DNA of 64,000 nucleotides from contig JAGGNK010006559.1 of assembly GCA_017590115.1 (NCBI GenBank), forward strand, positions 3,243,054 to 3,307,053, written 5' to 3'. The notes under the pieces are model-generated. The model had not been told where the DNA came from. It did no database searches and worked only from the letters and a program-made list of their open reading frames with translations. This DNA comes from Montifringilla adamsi (taxonomy: Eukaryota > Chordata > Aves > Passeriformes > Passeridae). The translations under genes and the position numbers were made by a program. Below, piece after piece: positions 11,765 to 24,553 of the stretch; within the stretch, counting starts at the first letter, position 1, and each line of letters starts with the position of its first letter.

Positions 11765-13705
11765 AATTTTAATCACACTGAGACCCCTTCAATTCCTCCA
11801 CGTTCAGGGCTGGAAAACCATATGAATATCTCTGCATCTCTGCACCAGAGAAGATAGTAAAAAATTATGTTAAAGAAGAAATCAGAAGAGAATATTTTAT
11901 CCTTTAATATGAAGCACTCATTAGACATAAATATTTTGCATGACATGAACTATTTATTAAATTCAGATGAAAGTTCATATTGACACAAATTGAGATGTAT
12001 CTGTATCTTTCAATGTCAAAAGCCAATTTATTTCCCTAAAACTGATATTCTACTTTGCTTAATGAGAATGCTCTTCTTGTGAATAACTGCTGACAAGCTG
12101 GGCTAATTTAAAAATTCTTTAATGTTTATCTATCTCAGCGAAAGCTTACTACAAGATTTTCATCACGGAAATTATTGTAGAGACAGCTGATAAAGTTTTA
12201 AATAATATTACACAACAAAATGGCTTAGATCACCTCAGGTAATTTCTTCATTTTGGCACAGAAATTAAAGGAAAATTAAATATATTTCTCAACCTATTCA
12301 TTTTACTACGATCACAAATTTCTATTTAGCATTTTTCTTAACAATAAAAAACTTTGAAATTGAATTTTTTTCAATCATAGTAGAGCAATTTTATTCTGCA
12401 TTTGAATTGAATCTTTGCATTGTGCAATTGACACTAGGAAATTTTGAGAAGAGTACATATTCTTTTAGATATCTCTTTCAATAATCAAATCCTAAAGATA
12501 TGATTAATCTGACTAAATCAAAATAATTTTGATTTTGGTTTTTATCAAGTATACATAATGTGGCAGCTATCTGGGAAACTAAAATGAAAATTTGTTTGGG
12601 GTATATCTATGTGGAATAGAGCTGTGAATAGCATCAGTTTTCCTAGGTAATGTGAAAAGGGGATTCTTATTGTAAACTGAAAATTGAGAAGACACTTAAA
12701 AACCTGGTTATAAAAAATTTGTTTGCCAAGGGGAGATTGTTCCTGTTTCTGCCTTATAGACCAACTATATCCAGCCTCTATATATTGACTGAAAATTTAA
12801 GCAGCTGGTCTTAAAAAGATTAGGATGGAAAGTTGTTCTATTCCTACTTACTTTGTCTTTTGACCAATTAGTCTGAATGACTCCTGATACTTGTAGAAAT
12901 AAAATTTGAGAACCAGAATCATAATAACTTACTTTTCTCAAGCAGCTGTGTGTTTCACATGTTATGCTACTGTCTCAGGTGGCTTTTACAAATGAATGTC
13001 AACAAAACTGCAAGCCAACAGTCTATTAAGGGCTATTTCATCAAAGACAGTGTGAAAATTGACTTTGATTTAAGAGTGAGTAATTAAGGAATGGAACAGG
13101 CAGAGATCAAACAATCTACTTGCTTACAGACTAGTGGACCCCAGAACAGCAAAGCAATCACACAACACAAAGATCTCTGACCTATGTCTTCATGCAACAT
13201 TTTAATTTTTAAAGTTTTCAGCCCTAAGCTCTTACACTTGAAAAAAAGGACTCCAGTCATATGTATTATTTTAGCCTGGTGCTCATGAAAACAAGTTTTT
13301 AAGATTGCTTTATCTTTTAATGCTACTAGATGCAAATTGGAGATAAATTTAAAATTGCCTGCTAAAACCAGAAATACCAACCATGTGATATAAGCATTTA
13401 AAAAAATGTAACTGCTCTGAAGTGCCTGATTCAAGTCCTGCTGAAGTTTTTGGTCATCAGTTCTTGCTACTCCCAGCAGAGTAAGATGTGTGAGTGGCTG
13501 AAAAAACTCCTATGTCCTACAGTCCAGTTCACTAGTAATCATTCTGCCATTCTGTGATGGTTGAAGAGACCAGTCAAGACCACAGAAATCATAGACAGCC
13601 CACAGAAATCATTAACTTCCTGAAGCTTTGGGTTTTTTTTTTTGGTGTGATAAACTCTATGGCAGTCTAAGCAGTAACTGAAGGAATGTTTTAATGCAAG
13701 TTCAG
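11765..13705. other. Unique AT-rich DNA, no gene seen
   Basis: This is one of the most AT-rich parts of the window (especially 11880-12760). A minus-strand open frame at 13084-13434 (116 codons) matches nothing I recognise and has no supporting context. No RNA gene or mobile element is seen. Confidence 0.6.
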
Positions 13706-13800
13706 GGATCACAGAATAACAGAATATGCTGAGTTGGAAGTGACCCACAAGGATCAGAGTCCAGCTCCTGCACAGCACCATTCCCGTGTTCCTGAGAGTA
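13706..13800 (-). mobile_element. CR1 LINE fragment, 3' end, minus strand
   Basis: Read on the plus strand, this begins GATCACAGAATAACAGAATA, continues TGAGTTGGAAGTGACCCACA and AGGATCAGAGTCCAGCTCCT, and ends near TTCCTGAGAGTA. This is the reverse complement of the CR1 3' end seen at 11601-11764. It is a short, severely 5'-truncated copy of about 95 bp. An A-run follows at about 13818. Confidence 0.88.
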
Positions 13801-16800
13801 CTGAGGCTTCACATATTAAAAAAAAAAATCACAGAAAAGAGTGGAGATGTTGACCAGGTGGGTCCTGCTTGAGAGCCTACACGTCTGTAGTGGTGAGACT
13901 TCTACGGTATTCAAGGTATGTCGCCTGTCATCTGACCTTACTAAAAAGTTCAAAGAGTAATTTCCTCCTCATAATGTAAAAGCAGATTTCTTTGATAGAT
14001 GTTACACTTCTGTTTTAGAAATACCTACTCTTGCCCTGTGCCTCGCAGGGAAACTTCCTCTAACTTTCTCAATGCAAGGGAAATATTGGTTTGTTATTTG
14101 AAGCCCTAAGTTACTTATATCTTTCCTCTGTGATGGGTAATTAAAGAAAATAGGGACTATTCCACACACTGCTAAAAGTTGTTGAATTGAAAAACTGTTT
14201 AAAAGAATGTAATTAACTGCTTGAAATCTTGTACTGAGTCAGTAGGGAATATTTCAGCTTTGATACATTAAATTTTAATTCAAATTGAGCATATTTTATT
14301 TTCTTTAATAGTTTTAGATAAGATGTGATAACAAATGGTTATTTAGAAAAATGTAAAATGGCTTTAATAAAATGTTTGGATTTTAATTTTATTTTTGATG
14401 ATATTTTACCCAATTCCACATGTCTCTAATCACATTACACAACCAGGTTCATTCCTTCTCCCAGGATTATTTCAGCATACTATGACGTGGTCTTATTTTG
14501 TCTCCAAAATAATCTTGTGGAAAAAACAAATGAAATCCTGGGATGCCAGAAGAAATCATGAACACATTCAGCCTGATTGGAAACAGAATGGAATATCCAA
14601 TTATTTACAATTTGCATTAAGCAATGCACCCTGTAGACTTTCTAGTGAAGTTAAACATTTACACATCTGAAATTATTTTTTCATTAGAACTAGGGAGTAT
14701 TTTTGGATGACTCGGTGTACCATGACTGCCCATTGGAGGGCAGAAGCCTGAGAAGTTTCTTTCTGAAGTAAGAGTGAAATAGTACTCAACTGAGGCTGTG
14801 CACAGTTCAGTATTATTAATGTCTAGCAACACAATCCTGCAGAGTATGGATGAGGGTTTGGTAATGGAAATTTAAATTAATGTAGGCTTTGAACACTGAG
14901 CTATTTTCCTTGCTCTATGGATAGATATATCATAGAGATGCTTGACAGGTTTCTTATATTTCATCACTATGGTCAGGATCTTGGTGAAGTCAGAATGCAC
15001 AAAACACAAGAGTTTATATGTGCAGACACACATATTCAAGCTGGGCACCACAGAACAAAGGTAAGACCAATTCCTGACCAAAGAACTGGCAATATAATTA
15101 AGATAAATTAAGACAGATAATACAATGAATTCTCGGTGTCATAAATATTCTTACTTATTGACTTCATCCCCAACTATGTAAATTTGATTCATGATCCTAA
15201 CCATGAAAACACAATTTTGTACGTCAATAGTAGCAGGATAGCAATCAGAATAAAAGAGAGAGGAATATGAGTTGCATCCCCCCTGCATCTCACAACCCGG
15301 GGAAGCTAACACTGGAAAAAAAAAGTAATCAAATGCAGATTGTTTTGTCATAATGTAGAGATACAGTTTAAAAAAATGAACAAAGTTTTCTTGTGAAGCC
15401 ATTCTTACCAAGTGAATTTTCCTCAGCCTTTCATAACACTGAGCTTTTAGGCAGCTAAGCTGTTTTTAAGGGTCATTACACTAGCTTCTGGGCATGTGAC
15501 AGACTTCACTGTCACAATGAAAAGAAATAAACGCAGATCACCAAGGTTTAGATGTTGACGTAGTACATGTCCTTGGCAAAATCAACATTCAAAGTAAAAA
15601 CTAACTGCTGTAATCCAGCTTTTCTTGGAGTACTCCATAGCTCCAACATCAACATAGTGGGGTTTTTTTGCATTAATCCACACAGCTATTCAAAAGCAAC
15701 AGTGCCTCCAAGCAGGTTTTTTACACTGTTGAATTTGGTTTAGTAATGTACAGCAGAGTAAAATGATGTAATACAACAATTTATTTTAAATTTTTTTAAT
15801 GAAGTTTCACTGAGTGAAACTCTCTTTCGAACCTCTGCAAGCTTTTTATTTGAGTGAGGTGGGAGTACACTCTTCAGCTGAACAGAACCCTGTGTGACTC
15901 AACTCTGCTTGCACAAATTGTCAGATACAAAATTATGCGTCTTGTTTGCATTATCATGCACAGGGTTGTTTACCACTTCATACTTGTTTTCACTAAAAAA
16001 CCTAATATACATAATATCAGCTGTCCTACCAACAAATGTCTCACCAAAAACTATAGTCAAGACAAAACTAACACACAATATTTAAACTCTGTGTTTTTAT
16101 ATATTTACATTTTCTAGCAAGATGTTTTTGAAACATTTTGTGCAAGTTAGATGTAAATGAGCGATAAAAGTCTTCTTGTTCTTGTGAAGAAATATCTCCT
16201 ATGACACATGCATTTTCTCAATTGTGAAAACATTTGCTTACTGAGAACAGCTCACATTTGCCAACTTCTGTAAGATTATAGATTGCCCACATCAAACCAA
16301 ACCCCGGACTCTCATTCACTGGGCTACACTTTTCATTTACAGCAGTAAAAATCTAGGGAAATTCCTTTATAGAAATTTACTCCGATGACAGCTTTACAGT
16401 GCTTTACTATGAAAAAGATTTTTAAACCTTTCAAGCCTCTCTTTTAATCCCATTTCCAAAGCATTGCTGAGATTCTGTTGCCCTTAGAGAGAAAAGAGTA
16501 TAAAATTATAACAAATTGTAGGCATTCCACATAAAGATATTAAGTACACTTATCCCAAAAGGTTGTGTGAAACAAACTGAGTTAGAATGACTTACCTAGA
16601 TGATCCTATTATTGATTAATTTACTTTCCCATTATGCTGGGCAAAATGAAATACCACACTTTATTGATTTGTCTGTGTCTTTTTTTAAGGAAGACAAGCT
16701 GGCATTTTTCACAAGCAACCTGAAGTGGCTTGACCAGCAATCTAAGTGCAAAACGAAATGGTTTTCATACCTAGACACAGTTAAATATTTGAATCTTATG

Positions 16801-19800
16801 GGGAAGATTTAGAAAGCTAAAAGGTCTTGATCTCTTGGCACGTGATAACAAAGTATTAGCACCAAGCAGAAAGCAAAATCCTGATTTAAAGGGAAGTCAA
16901 TGGTTCACACTAGTTGTAATGGGCCAAATCCTTCCATCCTGACTGTAATTGGCATCCCAAACCTGCCCCAGGTTCCCTGTGATCCTGACACTGCTCGGCA
17001 TTTGTGATGGCCAAAGAGAGGACAGACTGGGACAGTACCATGACCACATCATGGTCCATTCAGTACACAGGGGACCATAGCACAGGAGAGACTGTCATGG
17101 CCAAATTCTCCATTTTGGGGCAATTCTCTGAAATGGGCTCTAAAGCTCATTTTCATGTCTCTTCAGTTCTGACTGTAGTTTCAAGCACCAGTTTGGGCTG
17201 GTGGCTAATTTAACTAGGTTTCAATGAAGACAGCAAAGTTAAGTCTAGATTGCAGAGGCAATCTGATTGCAGTCAGCCCACAGGTGCCAGAGGCATTCCC
17301 TAGTTGCCAATGAAAAGAGAGAGATCAGCCTGCTGGAGAACTGCTGGTGTTTGTTGTCACTGTGAATTTTCAGGAAAGCTCTGAGGAGTTGAAATGTCAG
17401 CACACATCCTTACTCCATATTCTCCTCTTTTCTGTTGGACAAACTCTTAGATTTCCTAAATAACAAGGTTTTGTACCTAGAGGGGAGGTCAGTGATGCAA
17501 TTTGAGCACTGCAGGCATTTGCCATTTAAGGGGAAAGAGCACAAATTACAACATGACAGAAACTGAGACATAAAAAAAGTCAGATTATCACAAGGACAGG
17601 ACAGACACACTGAAAAGACAATACCAGCTGAAGAGGGCAACTGTCACCCATGCAAATATGAGTAAAGAAAAAGCAGGAAAGATTGGCAGGGTAGTGAGAA
17701 ATTAGGGGAACTTTGAGGCTAATGCAGAAAGCAATAAACAAGAAAGCTGAGAGATTCTTGTTGCTATTCTTTAGTTCAGAAAAAAAAAAGAAGAGAAAAA
17801 CAATGGTCTGACATTTATATGTGTGTATTTGTTTACATTTAAACAAGTTCACATAGACAAAACCCTGCACAACCAAATCCTGGTCTGGCTGCCACAAATA
17901 ACCATAATTTTTATCCTGGCTTTTGGGTTTTTCTACATAGAGCTCCTAAGAGAAAGCAAACTTTCTTCTGTTTTTTTTTTTGACCTGCTATTAGCTTAAC
18001 TGTAGGCATTATTAGTTCAGATCAATTGATCTTGTATCACATTTGTTATTTAGCATTAACAGCTTTTCCTTTTTCCTAATTTCTTTCTCCTCCTGTACTC
18101 CCAGCTCTTTGTGTGTATGCACACAGGTAAAGATCCCACACTGTCTATCTTTTAGCTGGCTAAACAGTCCAATTTCTTTTCAGGCTTTTCTCAAAAGACT
18201 GACCTTATTCACCTTGAGGACTGCCTCCTATTCCCATTTGAGCTTATCTCTTCTGAACACAAATGTCCTTCAAATTAGGGGCTTTGTTAGATCCCTGTGA
18301 CAAAAGTGAGTTTCCCTGACATTACTCCTATGTGATCAGTTCAAAGTGAGAATGAAAATTTTCTATTAAACTGTGGCTGTAAAAACTGGCTCTTGGTCTC
18401 AGTCTAGAGCTTCAGTCCAGGTAGTTATGCCAAATGCACAGTTATGATCTCACCGTGCCCAAGAAGTACCCACAGATACCCATGGCAAGCCATGGGCATA
18501 AAAAAAAAAAAAGAGTGAAAATGTATTCAGACAAGCATTAACTGCTTTAGCTGTGAAGAACCATCTCATAATGTCTAGAATCTGTACTTTCAGAGTGAGA
18601 TCAGCACATATTTGTAGGCAGTTAGCGGCAGCTTATCTTGTAGCATAGGACAAGTCATTCCTCTTTTGGCTTACATTTTGAGATATTTTATTGTGAGTCA
18701 TCAGCTGGGACGTAATATAAGATTGAACAACGATATTTTATAATCATTTGCACATTATTCCCATCTCCCGAAGGTTTAAAATTATGTCTGTTTCCCAAGT
18801 GGGGGAAAAAAAAAAAAAAGAAGAGATATCACTTGCCAATGAATGGAGTGTGTGAATCAGCGGTCAGAAGCATACGGTACAACTAGTAGCTCTCTAATGG
18901 TGTGTGAAGATTCTCCTTGGTAGAAGTGACTCAGAGCAGGCTTCTGGTTTAGTTCACATGAAAACTAGTGAGTGAGGTTTCTTAACAAAATTTCCTTTGT
19001 TCCTCACCACTAGAAGAGGGTCAGAAAAATGATCAGTGCAGAAGTCGCTTCTGAAAATGATTGTTAGGATCAAATCTAGATTTACAGAACAGTAAATGAA
19101 TTAAAGCCAATTGAGTTATATGAATAAAGACCTGTAACAAATTAACTGACAAGGATCTCAAGCAAGCAGAAATATGAGCAGTTCCAAGAAATTTTGAAGA
19201 AAGACAAGGATGAGGAAAAGGATGATTCAGACAATTAGTTAATTGAAACCTGTGTTTGTGGCTGGTGTAGAGTGTACAAATTACAGACTCTGTATTCTAC
19301 ATTGTTCTCATTTATGTTGGCTCATCATTTTTGCTAAGTGTTTTCCTTCTTTCGCATTAATTTGGCTGTGATTTCCCAATCAGGTACAGAAAAGCTCCCC
19401 CCCTTATTGAAGGTACTTGGGTAAAAGGGTTCAAGCAAATATTTGAGAAAGCCAGGCTGAAAGAAGAATGGTAGAAGGAGGAAGGGAAATATAGGGTGAC
19501 TTTAATTGTTATCTGGCATTTCTGCCATTTTAAGACCAGAAATGTACGTAAGATAATTAATAAAATGGTTAATTATTCTTCTTGATTAAAATAGTTTGAA
19601 TCTAATTATAATCAAAGACAGAAGATAATTTTGTGCCCTTGCTTGGCTGAGCTTTTGTGACTTCAAGCTCAGAGACAGATAGAAAATACTCAGTGTATTC
19701 AAGTGAAAAATGTCTACTTCCAATGCATGAATTTTCCCGAGACTTTAATAGTTTTAAATTTTAATAAGGGAAGGATTTTTATCACTTTGAGGACCACTCC

Positions 19801-21168
19801 CATGGCACTTTTAATGTTACATCATATAAAGACTGTCTTCATAAGGAAATTGGCCAGCAGAACTCTAGTGGGGAAAGCATATCATGCTGCGGTGGTGATG
19901 TAAATCCCTATGCAGGCACTTTCTGCATGAGTACCAGTGCTTTTTTCAGTATAGTTCTACACTTTACCGAGTAATACTGAAATTCTGCTGGGCTTGCTGT
20001 TGCAATACAATAATACCTCTGGAGCTCTGCTGCCAATCTGTCCTTAAAAATAAGACTAAAGTACTTCTACCTTTTTTGGCGATGCAGTTACACTGGGGAA
20101 CCCTGATTTTGGTATCACTTGTACTGCTCTACAATACAGAAATCAGTATAATGAAACTAATGAAGCCACTCTACATGCAGGACCCCAACAACTCTCCTGT
20201 TACTTCCTTTATTTTTATAAGTCATTTTTGTTATGTATGTTTAAATATAGATGCTTAGAAAACCAAACTGTGCTAAAAGTAATTAGCATCTTCATGGACT
20301 AAAATAACTCAGTAGCAGAATAATCCATACTTCAGTCAGATGGTTTGCTTAAAAACCTCTCATTAAGCAATGAAATAAGATGAGATACAAACGTATGCAT
20401 TCACAGCAATAATAAAAATTACTAATATTTTCAAACAATAAGTGGTTTTGTAAAGTTGCAGTGGATGCTGGTGAAGGTAAATAATGAATATATGGATTAA
20501 GTCAAAGGAAAACAGTTGAAATACAGTTTGAGAATGTCTGAAAAAGGAAGTAGATATGCATAAGATGGACAGCAGGAAAAGAATAATTGATCAAGTTACT
20601 GAAGCAAAAGGAGAACTGATAGTTCTGGACTTAGGGAGAATGAAAGCTGTCTCCTGCTGAGCCACTGAAAGAGAGCAGACCTGGGAACTCTACTACAAAT
20701 AGAAATGGAATTTGCGTGACAGCTCTTTGGTCAACAAGAAACAGAAATTAATTTCTACTTTGAAACAAAAAACTGGAGAAATTTGAAGAATAAACCAGGG
20801 GAAAAAAACAGTGGAAAAAAGCTTTTGATAAGGTGAGAAAAGGATCGAAAGTATGTCAGAAGAAGCAACTGAAGAAGGGAATCATGTGAGTAATGCTCAT
20901 TCTTGGAAAAGGCTAATTAACTCCAGAAAATGGATCAAACTACACTTGCTTCTTCAATAAAGTTGACAGAACTGTGGCATTACTTCCTAGAACTGAAGAA
21001 ACAATAGAAAAAACAAGTTGTCCCCTCAGATTCTGATTGTCCTGTAGAATTTAACTACCATGTAAATTAGCTAAAATTTGGGCAGTCACAGTAACATCCT
21101 TTGAATCTGCTAATTATTTGTACTGTTCATGGCAAGTGTACTCCATTGGGTGTAATTATGATTGTTTA
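13801..21168. other. Long unique stretch, no gene seen
   Basis: More than 7 kb holds no supported gene, RNA or mobile element. Small simple tracts occur: A-runs near 13819, 17779, 18502 and 18808, and T-runs near 13631 and 17973. A 7-bp inverted repeat at 18479-18496 (CCCATGG, loop CAAG) is trivial. Open frames are all under about 110 codons and overlap on opposite strands. Confidence 0.55.
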
Positions 21169-21364
21169 TTGAATAATTGCTGTCCTTGTCAAATGTTTTC
21201 TTGAATATTTGCCTGCACTGTATAACATTTTTACTGAGTAACTGTCTGCTGTGGATAATAGCTTCACTCAGTAATTGCCTACTCTGAATAATGTTTTCAC
21301 TGAATCATTTCTCATTCAACGTAATGTTTTACTGCATGATTTTCTTTTCTGACTCATGTTAATG
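21169..21364 (+). repeat. Decayed tandem array, about six units of about 33 bp
   Basis: Six consecutive units can be aligned: 21169-21200, 21201-21234, 21235-21267, 21268-21300, 21301-21332 and 21333-21364. Each opens with a T(G/C)A(A/G)T-like block plus ATTTG/AATTG, and most close with a TAATGTTTTCAC-like block. Units 3 and 4 are the most alike (TGAGTAACTGTCTGCTG against TCAGTAATTGCCTACTC, then GCTTCAC and GTTTTCAC). Unit length is 32-34 bp, so this is an old minisatellite now diverged by substitutions. Weak traces may extend to about 21400. It is non-coding, with stops in every frame. Confidence 0.75.
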
Positions 21365-23464
21365 TAAGTTAGTTGCTGAATTACATATTGAGTTACAGTT
21401 GGATCAAATCCAAGTTTGTCTAAGTGCAGTGTATTTTGATAATTTCAAAGCCTGTGGTGGTGATGATGATGGTGTTATTTCCCTTTTAGATGTGGTGGAA
21501 AGGGATAGCAATTTGAATTTCATGTTAGAGAGGCTGGAGACAAGAGAGGGAGGTTGCCTTCAAAGAAAGAGGGGGGACAAAAAAGGAACAAAAGTGGGCA
21601 AAAAGAGTGAGAACTTAGGGAAGGTAACTGAACTTTGAGAAAGGAATTTTAGGAGAAAGGAGAAATGAGAAAAGGAAAAAGTGAAGACAGACTGTAAATG
21701 AGTAGGCTAAGAATCAACCCGAGGGAACAGTAAAAAGCAGAATTAAATTAAAGTAATACATACCAATGATGCAGACATAATGGTCAGCCTGTTGTTCTCT
21801 CACTTGGCCTCTGTACTAGAGTAACCTCATAAAGTTAGCAGCTAATACTTTGCAGTGGAGAGAAGAATAAAGCTGTTAAACACATCCTAAGGTACAAATG
21901 CCAGTGTTCCCGTCACAAGGTTCATTCCTCCCTTTTTCTTTACTCAGACTTGGGCTCTAGTTCTGCAACATAAAGAAACTGGACTGGAAAACAATTGTGC
22001 TACTGTGCAAATGATTAACCTGCTGAGGAAATTTTCTCTCAGTTTGGGAACACTGGGCTCTGACTTGCCTCTGTCCATGCTGGTGGTCAGGGTGGCGCCA
22101 AACAAGAGCAGAAGTTAACATCTGAATATCTCTCCACCTAGGTTGATGTGTGCTTATAGGAAACCTCTGTAAATTCTGCTAACTTGTTACACTTTGTGTG
22201 TCTGCGCATTTATTCCCTTCTTCACCTGTAATTTTTCAGTAGATCAGAGTGGACTGAATCAGCTTCCACAAATGTTATTCTTTCCTGTTCTTTCCAAAGA
22301 GTGGAAGAATATTCCCTTCTTATAGATAAACATGCATTATTTCAGTCCTTATTAGTCGGGATCTATTCCTACCATAGGTCAGTTGACCTTACATGACCTT
22401 ACATGAGATCAAAAAATAAATTTGTTCATTTCCTGCTCTGAACTTCTGTTTTGCATATTCTTTTGTAAATGAAATCTACTTCTTTCTTTGTTTCTTCTCA
22501 GGGATGATATTGCTTCTCTTAGTTTTCTGATGTCTTAAAGCTACATTGTAAAATCACATGAAGAAATAACTAATATCTGAACGTCATTTTGACAAACAGT
22601 CTAATAATTATTTTCTTCTTTAGTTTCCATGTCTACACACTTTTATTATGGATGTTCTGTAAACACTTTTGCACAAGAGAATACTTCCATTGTATTGCAG
22701 AATTTAAAGATGATGGCTGTGTAAAACACTGAGAATTGGAGGCACCCAGGATGTCCAGTTCTTCCTTCATTGCTATCATATTGCTTTATAAATCACTTCC
22801 ATAACCCATATGAAAAGATAATAATGGTAATGTGTCTGATGACAAAGGAGTTGCACAGATATTAGAACTCCTGCCTACTTCTACCTGATTCATATTTTAC
22901 AGCATGAATTCAATTGCTTATTATTTTTGAATGACATTAATAATTTGTGAAAGCAGGTCTAACAAGACAAGCTCTGAGAGCATTAAAACAGTAAGATTTA
23001 AGACAGAATATGCAATAAGTATCTCAGCATATCCCACTTAACTGTATGAGAACACCTGGAGCTGTATTCGATAAAAGAAATTACATCAGTCTTCTGTACA
23101 TTGGTCTTCTGTGCCAAGGGGCACAAGAAACCTTCTGAAATATACATTATGAAGTTGATTATGATTTTGGTCTTCCTTAAAGCTGTTGGATAGACATCAG
23201 TAAATACAAGAAAAAATTGTGCAAATTTCTTTGAGTTTTCTCTGCTGTCATCTCTTTGGGATAACTCACTGGAAGTCAAGCAGGTTTGTATGCAGAGCTT
23301 TCAACTGAATATTTCTTTGTGTTATGTAATTTTTTAATAATTATAGCTATTGAATGTTACCTTTATAAGCCATGACTTAATAGCAAAACTGAGTGTTTAA
23401 AAACTCCTCATTTAAAGTCATGGCAAAACTTGAACAAGGCAAATCATGAACTTGACCAGAGGTC
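21365..23464. other. Unique DNA, no gene seen
   Basis: No gene or mobile element is visible. The stretch holds the receptor half-site cluster at 22376-22399, given separately. An 80-codon plus-strand frame at 21399-21638 runs through purine-rich sequence and is not convincing. Confidence 0.55.
22376..22399. promoter_or_regulatory. Three perfect nuclear-receptor half-sites (inverted pair plus DR4)
   Basis: AGGTCA lies at 22376-22381 on the plus strand. It is followed two bases later by TGACCT (22384-22389) and, after the four bases TACA, by a second TGACCT (22394-22399). On the minus strand the latter two form AGGTCA-N4-AGGTCA, the DR4 arrangement bound by RXR heterodimers such as thyroid hormone receptor or LXR. 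The first two make an inverted repeat with a 2-base spacer. All three hexamers are perfect. No gene or promoter is visible nearby, so any regulatory role is inference. The second half-site also falls in a 10-bp tandem duplication (ACCTTACATG), which alone could have created the DR4. Confidence 0.45.
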
Positions 23465-24010
23465 TGTGGTGGGTGGGCGCCACATTCCCACCACGGAGCT
23501 CTATCTCTCCCCTCCCCAAATTGCACAGGGGAGAGAAAAAAAGATGGAAAATTACTCATAGGTTGAGATAAGGATGTTTACTGAAGCACAGTGTTCCTTG
23601 TACCACAGTAGGCTCAATACAATAGTGAAAATTGATGAACAGTGTTTCTCCAGCAAGGTTTGATCTCCACAGAAGAATAACATTAAAATAACATTTTTCA
23701 TTGTTGAAAGGCAAGAACGGAAATAGAAAATGCCAGAATATTCCTTAAAATAAGATTATTGTTCTCTACTTCTCACATAATCCCATCATCCTCTATGAAA
23801 TGAGTACATTAAATGAGCTCTTTGCAGTGTTGAAAGACAAGAATGGAAACAGAAATTCTAGAATGCTCCTTCAGATCTGCTACAAGTTCCCACCCCTCAT
23901 GCCACATCCACATAATAGTTCCTACTGGAGTAATTCAATGCATAGTTTCTTTTCTCCCCAAAACAGTGTTTCATTTCACTCTGAAAGTAGACCCTTTGGA
24001 GAATAGCCAC
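23465..24010 (-). mobile_element. Probable decayed LTR-like segment
   Basis: The plus strand opens TGTGGTGGGTGGGCGCCACA. It continues with a C-rich block, GGGGAGAGAAAAAAAGATGG, and then AGGTTGAGATAAGGATGTTT. The last block closely resembles the GTTGAGAT / AATTTAAT region of the LTRs at 5795 and 38288. That shared block, the TG start and the position of the A-rich block suggest an LTR read on the minus strand. The right end is uncertain. The segment includes a 126-bp-spaced internal duplication (23702-23750 and 23828-23876). It could be a different LTR family or two fragments. Confidence is moderate for the first 180 bp and low beyond that. Confidence 0.4.
23702..23876 (+). repeat. Diverged direct duplication, spacing 126 bp
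   Basis: The block TGTTGAAAGGCAAGAACGGA (from 23702) recurs as TGTTGAAAGACAAGAATGGA (from 23828). Similarity continues for about 49 bp through AATAGAAAATGCCAGAAT against AACAGAAATTCTAGAAT and TTCCTT against CTCCTT. Roughly three quarters of positions match by eye. The copies are in the same orientation. It looks like an old tandem duplication within, or next to, the LTR-like segment. Confidence 0.7.
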
Positions 24011-24234
24011 CACTTCAACCTTGAATTATAAAAAGCAAGGAAAATTTCTACATTTATTCTAATTATGTAATTTTTCAGGGCACCAAATAACCTCAAAAGC
24101 TATGTTTAGGACACTGAGGCACTGTATATGTAATGATTCCCTTACTAAGGGCATAGGTCAGAAGAGGCATCACCTCTGCCTTGGGCACAAAATTTTACTT
24201 CTAGCTCAGGAAGTCCTTGATGACAAGTTGACGC

Positions 24235-24553
24235 TGTTGAGTCAGGGACAGAAAGAAAGACTCCAGTCTTCAGGTGGATCAGAAGGCTCAAGAATAATCT
24301 TTATTAGCAAGAAGTAGCAAGCTTTATAGTCTCACTTGCTAAGTGGGACCTGATTGGTCTCAAAGTAGAAACATCTCACATTATTGGTGACTATGAATAG
24401 CACTCTGTGGAGAACCATAACTATAAACAATGGCTACAGAAAGAGAGATAATAATTGTTTGAATTCTTTCATCTAAGATTCCCAGGCTCAACCTGGGAGA
24501 AATTGTCTCTGTTCTTTCTTCCACTGAACTGAGAATATTCACAAGTCACTGTA
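24235..24553 (-). mobile_element. Compact solo LTR with TATA box and polyadenylation signal
   Basis: On the minus strand this roughly 319-bp segment has LTR order: a TATA box (CTATAAAG, complement of 24322-24329), then AATAAAG about 20 bp later (complement of 24299-24305), and an end reading CTGACTCAACA. On the plus strand it begins TGTTGAGTCAGGG at 24235 and ends CACTGTA. The last dinucleotide would be CA in an intact LTR and is TA here. The flanks are GACGC on the left and GACGA on the right, an imperfect 5-bp target duplication that supports these borders. No internal retroviral sequence adjoins, so this is a solo LTR of a different family from the one at 5795. Confidence 0.75.
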
